The notes: a model not told the origin generated them from the sequence alone. A stretch of 53,595 bases of DNA from Paracoccus tibetensis (GCF_900102505.1 NZ_FMVT01000016.1:1-53595); one strand, 5' to 3'. Positions 26,168 through 37,306 are shown, counted from the first letter of the stretch. Translations and numbers: made by a program.

Positions 26168-27184
26168 ATGAGCCGCCCCACGATCCACGATGTCGCCCGT
26201 GCGGCCGGTGTCAGCCTCTCGACCGTCGACAGGGTCCTGAACGAGCGCACAGGCGTGCGGCAGGCGACACAGTCGCGGGTCGCCGCGGCCATGCGCGAGC
26301 TGGGATTCCAGCGCAACCTCGCCGCGGCAAGTCTTGCGCGGCGGCGGCAGGACCGGCTGCTCTTCATCCTGCCGGGCGGGTCGAACAGCTTCATGCGCGG
26401 GCTGGAGCGCGAGCTGACGCGGAAGGCCGCGGCGTGGGAGTTCACGCAGCTCGAGGTGGCGACGGTGCCTCCGTTCGATGACGCGGCGCTCGCCGCGGCG
26501 CTGCGCGAGGTCGATCCGGCACAGACGCATGGCGTGGCGGTCGTGGCCACCGACAGCGCCGTGGTGCGCGCCGCGCTGGCCGAGCTGCGAGACAAGGGCG
26601 TGGCGGTTGTCACGCTGGTCTCGGACCTCCCCTCCTCCCGGCGTCAGCATTTCGTCGGCATCGACAACGTGCAGGCCGGGCGGACCGCCGCAAGCCTGCT
26701 GGGCCGGTTCTGCCGGGGCCGTCCGGGGCGAATCGTGATCGTCGCCGGCTCGATGCTGGTGCGCGACCATGCCGAGCGCAGGCTGGGCTTCGAGCAGGTG
26801 CTGCGCGCCGAGTTTCCCGAGCAGCAGATCCTGCCGCCGCTGGAGGCGCTGGACGATCAGGACATCGTCGCGGCCGAGCTGGGCGCGGTGCTGGATCGCC
26901 ACCCGGATGTCGTCGGGATCTACAGCCTCGGCGCCGGCACGCGCGGCGTGGCGCGGGCAATGGCCGGCCGGACCCCCCGCCCCGCCACCGTCGTGCACGA
27001 GTTGACCGCCCACTCGCGGCAGGCGCTTCTGGATGGCAGCTTCGACGCCGTCATCCGCCAGGACCACGCCCGCGAGGTCGCGGCGGCCGTCTCGCTGCTT
27101 CAGGCGCTCATCGCGGGCAAGCCGGTCGAGCCCGAGGCCGGCCGCATCGGCATCGAGGTCTTCCTGCGCGACAACCTGCCCTGA
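26168..27184 (+). CDS. LacI-family transcriptional regulator
   Basis: The 338-residue protein begins with a LacI helix-turn-helix (PTIHDVARAAGVSLSTVDRV, residues 4-23, with hinge up to about 60). It continues with a periplasmic-binding-type effector domain of the Peripla_BP_4 kind (QHFVGIDNVQAGRTAASLL). It stands directly upstream of the xylan-oligosaccharide operon in the same direction. A perfect 16-base palindrome lies between the two, so it is the likely repressor, released by xylose or a xylo-oligosaccharide. ATG at 26168 is chosen because the helix-turn-helix starts right after it. Confidence 0.88.
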   Translation: MSRPTIHDVARAAGVSLSTVDRVLNERTGVRQATQSRVAAAMRELGFQRNLAAASLARRRQDRLLFILPGGSNSFMRGLERELTRKAAAWEFTQLEVATVPPFDDAALAAALREVDPAQTHGVAVVATDSAVVRAALAELRDKGVAVVTLVSDLPSSRRQHFVGIDNVQAGRTAASLLGRFCRGRPGRIVIVAGSMLVRDHAERRLGFEQVLRAEFPEQQILPPLEALDDQDIVAAELGAVLDRHPDVVGIYSLGAGTRGVARAMAGRTPRPATVVHELTAHSRQALLDGSFDAVIRQDHAREVAAAVSLLQALIAGKPVEPEAGRIGIEVFLRDNLP

Positions 27185-27224
27185 GGGCCGCGCGGCTGAA
27201 TCGCGGTTGCGCTGCCGCCCGCTT

Positions 27225-27240
27225 TGACATACGTATGTCA
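27225..27240. promoter_or_regulatory. Perfect palindromic operator of the xylan-oligosaccharide operon
   Basis: TGACATACGTATGTCA is a perfect 16-base inverted repeat 60 bases upstream of the binding-protein start. It overlaps a TTGACA box at 27224-27229, so a bound repressor would cover the probable -35. The central CG and total length are typical of LacI-family operators. Confidence 0.75.
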
Positions 27241-27300
27241 ATATTCTGCGAGAGATCGTCAGAAGAACCCGGTTGAGGAGCCGGAGATGGGGAGGACACC

Positions 27301-28563
27301 ATGAAATATCCTACTGCGGCCCTGGCCGCCGCCATTGCCGTCATCGCGGGTCATGCCGCCCATGCGCAGGTCCAGATCGACGTGCTGCGGGTCGTCGTGA
27401 ACCCCGAGCAGGAGGCGTATCTCGAGGGCATCGCCCGCGAGTTCGAGGCGCAGAACGAGGGCGTGACCGTCCGCTTCGAGTATGTCGCGAACGAGGCCTA
27501 CAAGGCCCGCCTGCCGACGCTTCTGCAATCCAACGCGGCGCCCGACATCTTCTACAGCTGGGGCGGCCAGACCGTCGTCGAGCAGGTCGAGGCTGGCTTC
27601 CTGCAGCCCATCGACGACCACCTGCCCGAGGGCTTCCGCGACACCATCCCTGAGGCCGGGCTTCAGGCCTATGAGGTCGAGGGCCAGCTCTACGGGCTGC
27701 CGCAATACGCCACTGAGGTCGTCTTCTGGACCAACACGGCTTTGGCCGAGCAGGCCGGCATCGACTACGAAGCCATCGAGACCTGGGACGATCTCCTCGC
27801 CGCCGTGCAGCAGGCCAAGGATGCCGGCCTGACGCCGATCGTGGCGGGCGGGCAGGACAAGTGGCCGCTGCATTTCTACTGGAGCTATCTGGCCCTGCGC
27901 GAAGGCGGCCCGAACGTCGTGACCGACGCCATGGCCGGCGAGAACGGCGGCTTCGAGAACGAGGCCTTCATCGAGGCGGGCCGCAAGTTCCAAGCCCTGG
28001 CCGAGATGGAGCCGTTCCAGCCCGGCTACATCAGCACCACCTACGAGACCGCCAGCGGCATGTTCGCCGACGGCGCCGGCGTCTTCCACCTGATGGGGGA
28101 CTGGGACTACCTGCCCATGCGCGAGCGTTCGACCAGCGGCGAGGGGCTGCCGGACGACCAGCTGGCGATCATCAGCTTCCCCGCGGTTTCCGATCCGGTG
28201 GCCGAGGGCGGCAATGACGCGACGCTTGGCGGCATCAACGGTTGGGCCGTCACGGCCAATGCCGAGCCGGAGGCCGTCGAGTTCCTGGCCTTCATGATGA
28301 ACGCCGAGAACCAGCGCGAGGCCGGTGCGCAGCAGCTGTTCATCCCGATCGCCGTCGGCACCTCGGACGGGATGGAGAACCCGTTCTACGTCCAGGTCGC
28401 TCAGAACATCGAGGCGAGCAGCTACCACCAGATCTTCCTCGACCAGTATCTCGGGGCCTCGGTGGGCGCGACGATCAACGACATTTCGGCCGATCTCGCA
28501 CAAGGGAACATCACCCCGGAAGCGGCCGCGACGCAGGTCCAGGAATCCTGGGACTTCCGCTGA
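27301..28563 (+). CDS. Carbohydrate ABC transporter extracellular binding protein (CUT1)
   Basis: The 420-residue protein has a signal peptide (MKYPTAALAAAIAVIAGHAA, cleavage after AHA) and the SBP_bac_1 fold. PDIFYSWGGQTVVEQVEAGF, YGLPQYATEVVFWTNTAL and GVFHLMGDWDYLPM are ligand-lobe segments. It leads an operon with a GH43 xylosidase and xylose isomerase, so xylo-oligosaccharides are the inferred cargo. ATG at 27301 follows GGGGAGGACACC. It is clearly different in sequence from the arabinan SBP at 20319. Confidence 0.9.
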   Translation: MKYPTAALAAAIAVIAGHAAHAQVQIDVLRVVVNPEQEAYLEGIAREFEAQNEGVTVRFEYVANEAYKARLPTLLQSNAAPDIFYSWGGQTVVEQVEAGFLQPIDDHLPEGFRDTIPEAGLQAYEVEGQLYGLPQYATEVVFWTNTALAEQAGIDYEAIETWDDLLAAVQQAKDAGLTPIVAGGQDKWPLHFYWSYLALREGGPNVVTDAMAGENGGFENEAFIEAGRKFQALAEMEPFQPGYISTTYETASGMFADGAGVFHLMGDWDYLPMRERSTSGEGLPDDQLAIISFPAVSDPVAEGGNDATLGGINGWAVTANAEPEAVEFLAFMMNAENQREAGAQQLFIPIAVGTSDGMENPFYVQVAQNIEASSYHQIFLDQYLGASVGATINDISADLAQGNITPEAAATQVQESWDFR

Positions 28564-28569
28564 GCCAAG

Positions 28570-28591
28570 GGGGCGGCCTCCTCGCCGCCCC
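28570..28591 (+). other. GC-rich hairpin after the xylan binding-protein gene
   Basis: GGGGCGGC (28570-28577) and GCCGCCCC (28584-28591) are perfect complements around a 6-base loop, 7 bases after the SBP stop. The downstream tract is C-rich rather than T-rich, so full termination is unlikely. It is the third example in this window of a hairpin in the same operon position. Confidence 0.65.
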
Positions 28592-28627
28592 TCCCCCACC
28601 CTTTCCCAAGACTGACAGGAGCGCGGC

Positions 28628-29554
28628 ATGACCCTCGCTGACGCCGGAAGGCGGCTGCCTGCCTCCGCCCGGATGCGGCGGGCGATCTCGAACGGGCGCG
28701 TCACGGCGGTGCTGATCCTGCTGCCGCCCGCGCTGATCCTCTTCACCCTGTTCGTGACGCTGCCCCTGGGCGAATCCGCCTGGTATTCGTTCTTCAACTG
28801 GAACGGCTACGGCACTCCCTCGAACTTCGTCGGGATCGCGAATTACGAGCGGATCCTGAACCATTCGGTCTTCCACATCGCCGTCGGCAACACGCTGAAG
28901 ATCGTCGCCATCTCGCTGCTGATCCAGATGCCGCTGGCGCTGTTCCTGGCGCTGCTGATCTACAAGAAGACGCCCACCAACGCCGTCTTCCGTCTGGTCT
29001 TCTTCCTGCCCTACATCCTGGCCGAGGTCGCCGCCGGCCTGATCTGGTCCTTTGTCTTCGACGGGAACTACGGCGTCACCGCCTCCATCGCCCAAAGCCT
29101 CGGGCTGGGTAACGTCTTCATCCTGTCCGATCCCGACCTCGCCTTCATGGCGATCATGACGGTGATCGTCTGGAAATATTTCGGCTTTCACATGATGATC
29201 TACATCGCCGCGCTGCAAAGCGTGCCGCAGGACCAGATCGAGGCCGCCAAGATCGAGGGCGCCTCGCGCAGGCAGGTCGTCCGCTACGTCCAGATCCCGC
29301 ATATCAAGCCCGCCATCGCGGTCAGCGCCTTCTTCGCCATCATCGGCGCGCTGCAGGTCTTCGACGTCATCATCCCGCTGACGAATGGCGGCCCGTCGAA
29401 CCAGACCCATACCATCGTGACCTATCTCTACACCTTCGGCCTGACGCGGCTGAACATCGGCTTCGGCTCGGCGGTGGGCGTGATTCTGTTCGTCGGCGCG
29501 GTGACGGTCGCGGTCTTCTACCAGCGCATCTTCATGAAGAGGGCCGAGGCATGA
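28628..29554 (+). CDS. Carbohydrate ABC transporter permease, MalF type
   Basis: The 308-residue protein has six transmembrane helices and the EAA motif VPQDQIEAAKIEGASRRQVV near residue 200, followed by LTNGGPSNQTHTIVTYLY. It forms the channel with the next gene, which it overlaps by four bases. Upstream is the SBP gene with a 64-base gap holding the hairpin and a GACAGGAG ribosome site. Confidence 0.9.
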   Translation: MTLADAGRRLPASARMRRAISNGRVTAVLILLPPALILFTLFVTLPLGESAWYSFFNWNGYGTPSNFVGIANYERILNHSVFHIAVGNTLKIVAISLLIQMPLALFLALLIYKKTPTNAVFRLVFFLPYILAEVAAGLIWSFVFDGNYGVTASIAQSLGLGNVFILSDPDLAFMAIMTVIVWKYFGFHMMIYIAALQSVPQDQIEAAKIEGASRRQVVRYVQIPHIKPAIAVSAFFAIIGALQVFDVIIPLTNGGPSNQTHTIVTYLYTFGLTRLNIGFGSAVGVILFVGAVTVAVFYQRIFMKRAEA

Positions 29555-30366
29555 CCCGCAACATCCTGCGCGTGACGCTGCTGCTGATCGTGGCCAGCTT
29601 CGTGCTGGCCCCGATGATCGCGACCATCCTCGGCGGCTTCAAGACCAATGCCGAGATCCGCACCAACGCGCTCGGCCTGCCCGCCATGTGGAACACCGAG
29701 TTCTACGGCCAGATCATCACCGACCCGGCCTTCTGGCGCTACTTGCGCAACTCGATGATCATCTCGGTCGGCTCGGTCGTGCTGACGCTGATCGTGGGGG
29801 CGGCGGCGGCCTACGTCTTCGCGCAGATCCGGTTCTTCGGCTCGCGGATGCTGTTCTCCTACATCCTCCTCGGCCTGATGTTCCCCTTCGCCACCGCGAT
29901 CCTGCCGCTGTTCATCAAGGTCCGCGACATCGGGCTGCTGGACACGTGGTGGGCGGTGATCCTGCCGCAGACCGCCTTCAGCCTGTCGCTGGCGATCCTG
30001 CTGTTCCGCACCTTCTTCGCCCAGCTTCCGAAAGAGCTGTTCGAGGCCGCCTATATCGACGGCTGCGGCTATGTGCGCTTCTTCTGGCGCTTTACCCTGC
30101 CGCTGTCGGCGCCGATCCTGGCGACCGTGGGCGTCTTCGTCTTCGTGCAAAGCTGGAACAACTTCCTTCTTCCGCTGGTGGTCCTCAACTCGCGCGACGT
30201 CTTCACCTGGCCGCTCGGGATGATGCAGTTCCGCGGCGAATACGTCACCCAGTGGAACCTGACCCTGGCCTTCGTCACGCTGACCATCGTGCCGGCCATC
30301 GTCTTCTTCCTCGCTGCCCAGAAATACATCGTCGCCGGCCTGACGGGCGGCGCGGTCAAAGGATAA
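29551..30366 (+). CDS. Carbohydrate ABC transporter permease, MalG type
   Basis: The 271-residue protein has six transmembrane helices, the EAA loop LPKELFEAAYIDGCGYVRFF and the C-terminal KYIVAGLTGGAVKG ending common to MalG-type permeases. It starts within the stop of the previous permease and precedes GH43 by 5 bases. Confidence 0.9.
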   Translation: MTRNILRVTLLLIVASFVLAPMIATILGGFKTNAEIRTNALGLPAMWNTEFYGQIITDPAFWRYLRNSMIISVGSVVLTLIVGAAAAYVFAQIRFFGSRMLFSYILLGLMFPFATAILPLFIKVRDIGLLDTWWAVILPQTAFSLSLAILLFRTFFAQLPKELFEAAYIDGCGYVRFFWRFTLPLSAPILATVGVFVFVQSWNNFLLPLVVLNSRDVFTWPLGMMQFRGEYVTQWNLTLAFVTLTIVPAIVFFLAAQKYIVAGLTGGAVKG

Positions 30367-30371
30367 GACCC

Positions 30372-32010
30372 ATGATCCAGAACCCGATCCTTCCGGGCTT
30401 CAACCCCGACCCCTCGATCGTCCGGGTGGGGGATGACTACTACATCGCCACCTCGACCTTCGAATGGTATCCGGGCGTGCAGATCCACCACTCGCGCGAC
30501 CTGGCGAACTGGCGGCTGGTGACGCGCCCGCTGAACCGCGCGGCGCAGCTGGACATGCGCGGCGATCCCGACAGCGGCGGCATCTGGGCGCCGTGCCTGA
30601 CCTATGCGGACGGGATGTTCTGGCTGATCTACACCGACGTGAAGCGCCGGGACGGGGCGTGGAAGGACAGTCACAACTACCTGGTCACCGCCTCCAGCAT
30701 CGAGGGGCCGTGGTCGGACGCGATCTACCTGAACTCGTCGGGCTTCGATCCCTCGCTGTTCCACGACGCGGACGGGCGGAAGTGGCTGCTGAACATGATC
30801 TGGGACCACAACCAGACCGGTGGCGACCGCTTCGGCGGGATCGTGATGCAGGAATACTCGCACGAGGACCGGAAGCTCGTCGGCCCCGTCCGCAACATCT
30901 ATCGCGGCACCGACCTGAAGCTGACCGAGGGACCGCATCTCTACCGCCGCGACGGCTACTACTACCTGCTGACGGCCGAGGGCGGTACGGGATACGACCA
31001 TGCCGTGACCATGGCCCGCTCGAAGGAGCTGTTCGGGCCCTACGAGACGGACCCCGCCAAGCACGTCCTGACCGCGCGCGGCACGGATGGCCTGCTGCAA
31101 CGCTGCGGCCATGCAGATATCGTCGAGACGCAGGACGGCCAGTTCTACATGGTGCATCTCTGCTCGCGCCCGCTTAACGAGACGCGGCGCCTGCCCGCCG
31201 GCAATGGCAGCATCCATGCCGATGATGTGCGCCGCTCGCCTCTCGGGCGTGAGACGGCAATCCAGAAACTGGACTGGCCCGCGGGCAAATTCCCCCGCAT
31301 GGCCCATGGCGGCAACGCTCCCGCCGACACCGCCCCCTGCGACTTGCCCCCGCACCCCTTCCCCGAGGACGCGCCCCGCGTCACCTTCGACGGTGCCCTG
31401 CCCGCGGCCTTCCAGTGGCTGCGGACACCCGAAGCGGATCGCCTCTTCAGCCTGACCGAGCGTCCCGGCGCCCTGCGGATCATCGGCCGCGAGTCCCCCG
31501 GCTCGGCCTTCGAGCACGCGCTGCTGGCCCGCCGTCAGACCGCCCTCAGCTTCCGCGCCGAAACGACGCTGGAGATGGAGCCGGGCGACTACCAGCATTT
31601 CGCCGGCCTCATCGCCTGGTATGGCCGCTTCAAGTTCCACTACCTGGCCGTCACCGCGAACGAGGGCGGTCAGCGCGTCCTGACCGTCTACAGCTGCGCC
31701 GCCGACTGGCCCGATGCCCGCGTGACCTACCCGATCACGCCCATCCCGCTGCCGGATGGGCCAATCCAACTAGGCTGCGACGTGGACGGCATGACCCTGC
31801 GCTTCCGCTACAAGGCCGACGGCGACTGGACCGACCTTGGGATCACGCTGGACCAGTCCACGATCTCGGACGAGGCGGGGAACGGGCCGGGCAACAACTT
31901 CACCGGCGCCTTCATCGGGATCTGCGCGCATGACACGTCCGGACGTGGGCGCCATGCGGATTTCCTGGACTTCACCTATCAGCCGCTGAACGGCGGGCCG
32001 CAGGTGAGCC

Positions 32011-32018
<8 letters not shown>
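30372..32018 (+). CDS. Beta-xylosidase / alpha-arabinofuranosidase, glycoside hydrolase family 43
   Basis: The 548-residue enzyme has a GH43 five-bladed propeller (about residues 1-310) and a C-terminal beta-sandwich (about 330-548) of the kind fused to bacterial beta-xylosidases. Catalytic residues are D13 ([16 protein letters not shown]), a pKa-modulating D126 ([12 protein letters not shown]) and E187 ([16 protein letters not shown]). There is no signal peptide, so it should cleave imported xylo-oligosaccharides to xylose in the cytoplasm. It overlaps the ATPase gene by 8 bases. Arabinofuranosidase side activity is possible in this family. Confidence 0.9.
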
Positions 32019-33011
<993 letters not shown>

Positions 33012-33015
<4 letters not shown>

Positions 33016-34118
33016 GCGCGCTAGGACTGGGCATCATCGGCTGCGGCGTCATCAGCGAGATCTACCTCAAGAACGCCCGCCTTTTCCCGCAGCTGAAGCT
33101 GATCGCGGTCGCCGACCTCAACGAGGCCGCCGCCCGCGCCAAGGCCGAGGCGCATGGGCTTGAGGCGCTGACCCCCGAGGCGCTGCTGGCGCGGGACGAC
33201 ATCGACATCGTCCTGAACCTGACCGTCCCCGCCGCGCATCTGGCGGTCGGCCTCGCGGCGCTGGAGGCCGGCAAGCACGTCTATTCCGAAAAACCGCTGG
33301 CCGTCAGCCTGGAGGACGGCAAGCGGCTGGCCGAGGCGGCGGCCACGCGCGGCCTTCGCATCGGCTGCGCGCCTGACACCTTCCTCGGCGCCTCGCACCA
33401 GACCTCGCGCGCGGTGGTGGATGCGGGGCGGATCGGCCAGCCCATCGCCGGGACGGCCGTGATGATGGTTGCAGGGCATGAGCGCTGGCACCCCAACCCG
33501 GACTTCTACTATGCCGGGCCGGGCGCCGGGCCGCTTTACGACATGGGGCCCTATTACATCACCGCGATGGTGAACCTGCTCGGTCCGGTGCGGGCGGTCA
33601 GCGGCATGGCCTCGCGTCTGCGCGCCAGCCGGACCATCGCCTCGGGGCCGCGGGCGGGGGAAAGCATCCCGGTCGATGCCCAGACCCATGTGGCGGGCGT
33701 CATGGAGTTCGACAGCGGCGCCCTGATCCAGATCGCCATGAGCTTCGACGTTCGCGCCCATGGGCACAGCCCGCTGGAGCTGTACGGGACCAAGGCCTCG
33801 ATCAAGATCCCCGACCCCAACCGCTTCGACGGACAGGTGATGCTGTCCGGCGCGGATGGCTGGGCCGCCGTGCTTTCGAACCACGAGTTCGGCGGCGACA
33901 ACCACCGCGCGCTCGGCCTGGCCGATATGGCCGATGCGATCCTGACCGGCCGGCCGCACCGGGCCAGCGGCGATCTGGCGCTGCATGTGCTGGACGTCAT
34001 CGCATCGCTCTTGCAGGCGGCCGAAAGCGGACGCACCGTCACCCTCACCTCGACCTGCGCGCGGCCCGAGCCGATGTGCGCAGGCGCCCTAGCCCATCTT
34101 ACCCCGGAGACCGCATGA
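33012..34118 (+). CDS. Gfo/Idh/MocA-family oxidoreductase
   Basis: The 368-residue NAD(P)-dependent oxidoreductase has an N-terminal Rossmann domain ([20 protein letters not shown]), the family EKP motif ([15 protein letters not shown]) and a C-terminal substrate domain. In this operon it may oxidise a pentose or a pentose derivative, for instance D-xylose, to feed the pentonate route next door. That role is inference. The pairing with the ThuA-like gene that follows is common in sugar-utilisation operons. It overlaps both neighbours by four bases. Confidence 0.85.
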
Positions 34119-34759
34119 CCAAATCCGCACTGATCTTCTGGGGTGGCTGGGACGGCCACGAGCCCGAAGCCTGCACGCAGCGCCTCGCCGCGATGCTGCG
34201 CGAGGACGGCTTCGACGTGGAAACCCACCAAGGCACCGAGATCCTGACCTCCACTGACCTCACGCGTTTCGACCTGATCGTGCCGATGATGACCCAGGTG
34301 CAGGTCGCGCCCGAGGGGCTGAAGGCGCTGATCGCCGCCGTCGCGGCGGGCACCGGCCTCGGCGGCTTTCACGGCGGCATGGGCGACACGTTCCGCGCCG
34401 AGCCCTATTACCAGTACATGACTGGCGGCCAATGGGTCGCTCATCCTGGCAACTTCATCGACTACCGCGTGAACGTCACGGGCGGGGACGACCCGATCAT
34501 GGCCGGGATCGAGGACTTCGACTACCACTCCGAGCAGTATTACCTGCATGTCGATCCCGCCATCGAGGTGCTGGCCACGACCACCTTCGACGGCGCCCAC
34601 GATCCGTGGATCAAGGGCGTAGTCATGCCGGTCTTCTGGAAGAAGCACTACGGCGCGGCGCGCGTCTTCTACTCCGCGCTTGGCCACAACGCGGCCGAGC
34701 TTGACCATCCGCAGATGCAGACCATCCTGCGCCGGGGCCTGGCCTGGGCCGCGCGCTGA
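34115..34759 (+). CDS. ThuA-like domain protein (trehalose-utilisation family)
   Basis: The 214-residue protein has a ThuA/glutamine-amidotransferase-like fold: LIFWGGWDGHEP at the N-terminus, GGFHGGMGDTFR in the middle and VFWKKHYGAARVFYSALGHN near the C-terminus. The biochemical role of ThuA-like proteins is poorly known. They accompany Gfo/Idh/MocA dehydrogenases, as here, and are implicated in 3-keto-sugar metabolism in rhizobia. The start lies inside the stop of the previous gene. Confidence 0.85.
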   Translation: MTKSALIFWGGWDGHEPEACTQRLAAMLREDGFDVETHQGTEILTSTDLTRFDLIVPMMTQVQVAPEGLKALIAAVAAGTGLGGFHGGMGDTFRAEPYYQYMTGGQWVAHPGNFIDYRVNVTGGDDPIMAGIEDFDYHSEQYYLHVDPAIEVLATTTFDGAHDPWIKGVVMPVFWKKHYGAARVFYSALGHNAAELDHPQMQTILRRGLAWAAR

Positions 34760-34785
34760 AAAGATTTTCCAACAGGGACTGAAGC

Positions 34786-36087
34786 ATGAGCTACTTCAAG
34801 GACATCGCCCCGATCCAGTTCGAGGGGCCGGACAGCGACAACGAGTTCGCCTATCGCCACTACGACCCGAACGAGGTCGTGATGGGCAAGCGGATGGAGG
34901 ATCACCTCCGCCTCGCTGTCGCCTATTGGCATTCCCTGGCCTATGAGGGCGGCGATCCCTTCGGCGGGCGCACCTTCGAGCGGCCGTGGTATGGCGACGA
35001 CATGGCCGCCGCCCGCGCGAAAGCCGACGCGGCCTTCGATCTGTTCGGCATCCTCAACGTGCCGTTCTTCTGCTTCCACGACGCCGATGTCCGCCCCGAG
35101 GGCGGCAGCTTCGCCGAAAGCCGCCGCAATCTGGAAGAGATCTGCGACGTCTTCGCCGGCAAGATGCAGCAGACGGGCACCAGGCTGCTCTGGGGCACGG
35201 CGAACATGTTCAGCCACCGCCGCTGGATGGCGGGCGCGGCGACGAACCCCGACCCCGAGATCTTCGCCTATGCCGCCGCGACCGTGAAGGCCTGCATGGA
35301 CGTCACGCATCAGCTGGGCGGCGAGAACTACGTCCTCTGGGGCGGACGCGAAGGCTACGAGAGCCTCCTGAACACCGACCTGACGCGCGAAGCCGAGCAG
35401 GCCGGGGCGTTCCTCAGCAAGGTCGTCGAGTACAAGCACAAGATCGGCTTCAAGGGCGCGATCCTGATCGAGCCGAAGCCACAGGAGCCGGCCAAGCACC
35501 AGTACGACTTCGACGTCGGCACGATCTACGGCTTCCTCAAGCGCTTCGGGCTCGAGAACGAGGTCAAGCTGAACATCGAGCAGGGCCACGCGATCCTCGC
35601 CGGCCACAGCTTCGAGCATGAGCTGGCGCTGGCCGGATCGCTCGGGCTTCTGGGCTCCATCGACATGAACCGGAACGACTATCAGTCGGGCTGGGACACG
35701 GACCAGTTCCCGAACAACGTCCCCGAAGTCGCGCTGGCTTACTACGAGGTGCTTCGCGCGGGCGGCTTCGAGACGGGCGGGACCAACTTCGACGCGCGGG
35801 TGCGCCGCCAGTCGCTGGACCCCGAGGACCTGGTGCTGGCCCATGTCGGCGCCATCGACATCTGCGCCCGGGGCCTCAAGGCCGCCGCCGCGATGCTGGA
35901 GGATGGCGGGCTCGAGAAGATGCGGGCCGAGCGCTATGCGGGCTGGGACAGCGACGCGTCGCAGGCGATGCTGAAGTCCGAGTCGCTGGACGAGATCGCG
36001 GCCCGGGTCGAAGAGACGAACCTCAACCCGCAGCCCCGCTCGGGCCGGCAGGAGCGGGTCGAGAACTGGGTCAGCCGCTTCGTCTGA
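34786..36087 (+). CDS. xylA: Xylose isomerase
   Basis: The 433-residue TIM-barrel enzyme converts D-xylose to D-xylulose in the cytoplasm. Landmarks are [15 protein letters not shown] with the catalytic histidine, [35 protein letters not shown] carrying metal-ligand glutamate and lysine, [11 protein letters not shown] and [17 protein letters not shown] with metal aspartates. Length fits class II enzymes. It ends the LacI-controlled operon, 26 bases after the ThuA-like gene. No xylulokinase gene is present in the window. Confidence 0.95.
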   Translation: MSYFKDIAPIQFEGPDSDNEFAYRHYDPNEVVMGKRMEDHLRLAVAYWHSLAYEGGDPFGGRTFERPWYGDDMAAARAKADAAFDLFGILNVPFFCFHDADVRPEGGSFAESRRNLEEICDVFAGKMQQTGTRLLWGTANMFSHRRWMAGAATNPDPEIFAYAAATVKACMDVTHQLGGENYVLWGGREGYESLLNTDLTREAEQAGAFLSKVVEYKHKIGFKGAILIEPKPQEPAKHQYDFDVGTIYGFLKRFGLENEVKLNIEQGHAILAGHSFEHELALAGSLGLLGSIDMNRNDYQSGWDTDQFPNNVPEVALAYYEVLRAGGFETGGTNFDARVRRQSLDPEDLVLAHVGAIDICARGLKAAAAMLEDGGLEKMRAERYAGWDSDASQAMLKSESLDEIAARVEETNLNPQPRSGRQERVENWVSRFV

Positions 36088-36093
36088 GGCGCT

Positions 36094-36123
36094 CTCGGGG
36101 CGCGGTCAGACCTGCGCCCCGAG
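36094..36123. terminator. Bidirectional hairpin terminator between xylA and the FAH-family gene
   Basis: CTCGGGGCGC (36094-36103) and GCGCCCCGAG (36114-36123) form a perfect 10-base stem with a 10-base loop between convergent genes. The loop covers the stop codon of the FAH-family gene. No T run follows on either strand, so termination is inferred from position and stem strength. Confidence 0.6.
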
Positions 36124-37272
36124 CCCCCGCGCGATCAGGTTCTGCATCAGCGCGCGGGTGCCGAACTGCCATTCCGGGCACTGGTCCGTCCGCGCCACCC
36201 GGTTCACCAGCCGGCCAAGCCGGGGCGAGGCGATCTCGACCCGGTCCCCCGTCTCGTGCGTGAAGCCGAGGCCCGGCCCGCGCCGGTCCTTCACGGGCGC
36301 GAACATCGTCCCGAGGAACAGTACGGCCCCGTCGGGATACTGGTGCGAGCGGTTCCTCAGTTGCCGCGCCAGGTCCTCGGGGCTGCGGCTGATCGCCTCC
36401 ATCCGGCTTTCGCCGGTCATCTCGAACCCGTCCTGCCCCTCGACCCGCAGCGTGACGCGTGCGGTCTCGACATCGTGCAGGGTGTAGCCCCGATCCAGCA
36501 GCCGGATGAACGGCCCGATTGCGCAGGAGGCGTTGTTGTCCTTGGCCTTGCCCAGCAGCAGGGCTGATCGCCCCTCGACGTCGCGCAGGTTCACATCATT
36601 GCCGAGCGTCGCGCCGACGATGGTCCCATCCGAGCGCAGGACCAGCACCACCTCGGGCTCGGGGTTGTTCCATTCCGAGATGGGGTGGATGCCGACCAGA
36701 TCGCCGCAGCCGACGGCCGACATGGGCTGGGACTTGGTGAAGATCTCGGCGTCGGGGCCGATCCCGACCTCCAGGTATTGCGACCACATCCCCATCTCCT
36801 GCAGCAGCGCCTTGACGCGCGCCGCCTCGGCCGAGCCTGCCCGCAGGTCTCGCAGGTTGTCCCCGATCACCGGGGCCAGCCGGGCGCGGATCTCCTGCGC
36901 GCGGGCGGCGTCGCCCCGCGCCTGCTCCTCGATCACGCGCTCCAGCATGCTGTCAGCGAACGTGACGCCGGCGGCCTTGATCGCCTGAAGGTCCACCGGC
37001 GCCAGCAGGCGCCCGGCGCTGCCGTCGAGGAACCCGTCGAGCGGTCCGAGGTCCGGCAGGTCCGCCGCCGCCAGCGTCTCGGCCAGGTCCGGCCGCTCGA
37101 GCAGGCCCGACATGGTGGCCGAAAGCGCGACGAGGTTCAGCGCGTGCCCGTTGCGGATGAGCACCGGGCAGGGTCCGCCCTCCGCCTCGGACCAGACGCG
37201 GCCCAGAAGCAGCGCCTCGGCATGATCATCAGGCAGCAGCATGTCGGCACTCAGCGTCAGGTCGGCGGCCAC
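36106..37272 (-). CDS. FAH-family 2-keto-3-deoxy-pentonate dehydratase (XylX-like)
   Basis: The 388-residue protein has the fumarylacetoacetate-hydrolase fold in its C-terminal half. It ends with HETGDRVEIASPRLGRLVNRV and CPEWQFGTRALMQNLIARGL, the tail seen in the XylX-type dehydratases of oxidative pentose pathways. It would turn 2-keto-3-deoxy-xylonate or -arabinonate into 2-oxoglutarate semialdehyde. GTG at 37272 is preferred: AAGGAG stands 6 bases upstream, and the 388-residue length matches the family. The ATG at 37308 would place the GntR operator inside the coding region. It lies downstream of, and parallel to, the GntR gene, and convergent with xylA. Confidence 0.82.
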   Translation of the reverse strand: MAADLTLSADMLLPDDHAEALLLGRVWSEAEGGPCPVLIRNGHALNLVALSATMSGLLERPDLAETLAAADLPDLGPLDGFLDGSAGRLLAPVDLQAIKAAGVTFADSMLERVIEEQARGDAARAQEIRARLAPVIGDNLRDLRAGSAEAARVKALLQEMGMWSQYLEVGIGPDAEIFTKSQPMSAVGCGDLVGIHPISEWNNPEPEVVLVLRSDGTIVGATLGNDVNLRDVEGRSALLLGKAKDNNASCAIGPFIRLLDRGYTLHDVETARVTLRVEGQDGFEMTGESRMEAISRSPEDLARQLRNRSHQYPDGAVLFLGTMFAPVKDRRGPGLGFTHETGDRVEIASPRLGRLVNRVARTDQCPEWQFGTRALMQNLIARGLGAQV

Positions 37273-37295
37273 GGGCGGCTCCTTGGCAGAAGATA

Positions 37296-37306
37296 TGTCA
37301 GACAAC
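37296..37306. promoter_or_regulatory. Candidate GntR operator upstream of the FAH-family gene
   Basis: TGTCAGACAAC contains TGTC-N-GACA, a short perfect palindrome, 12 bases upstream of the ribosome site of the FAH-family gene. A near copy (TTATCAGACAA) lies in the gntR/xylD divergent region. FCD-type GntR proteins commonly bind TTGTCTGACAA-like sites. Confidence 0.55.

Noticed and set aside
27259..28797. A 512-codon minus-strand frame opposite the xylan binding-protein gene
   Set aside because: It is antisense to a clear SBP with signal peptide and conserved segments. Its composition is typical of a shadow frame and it has no ribosome site or motif.
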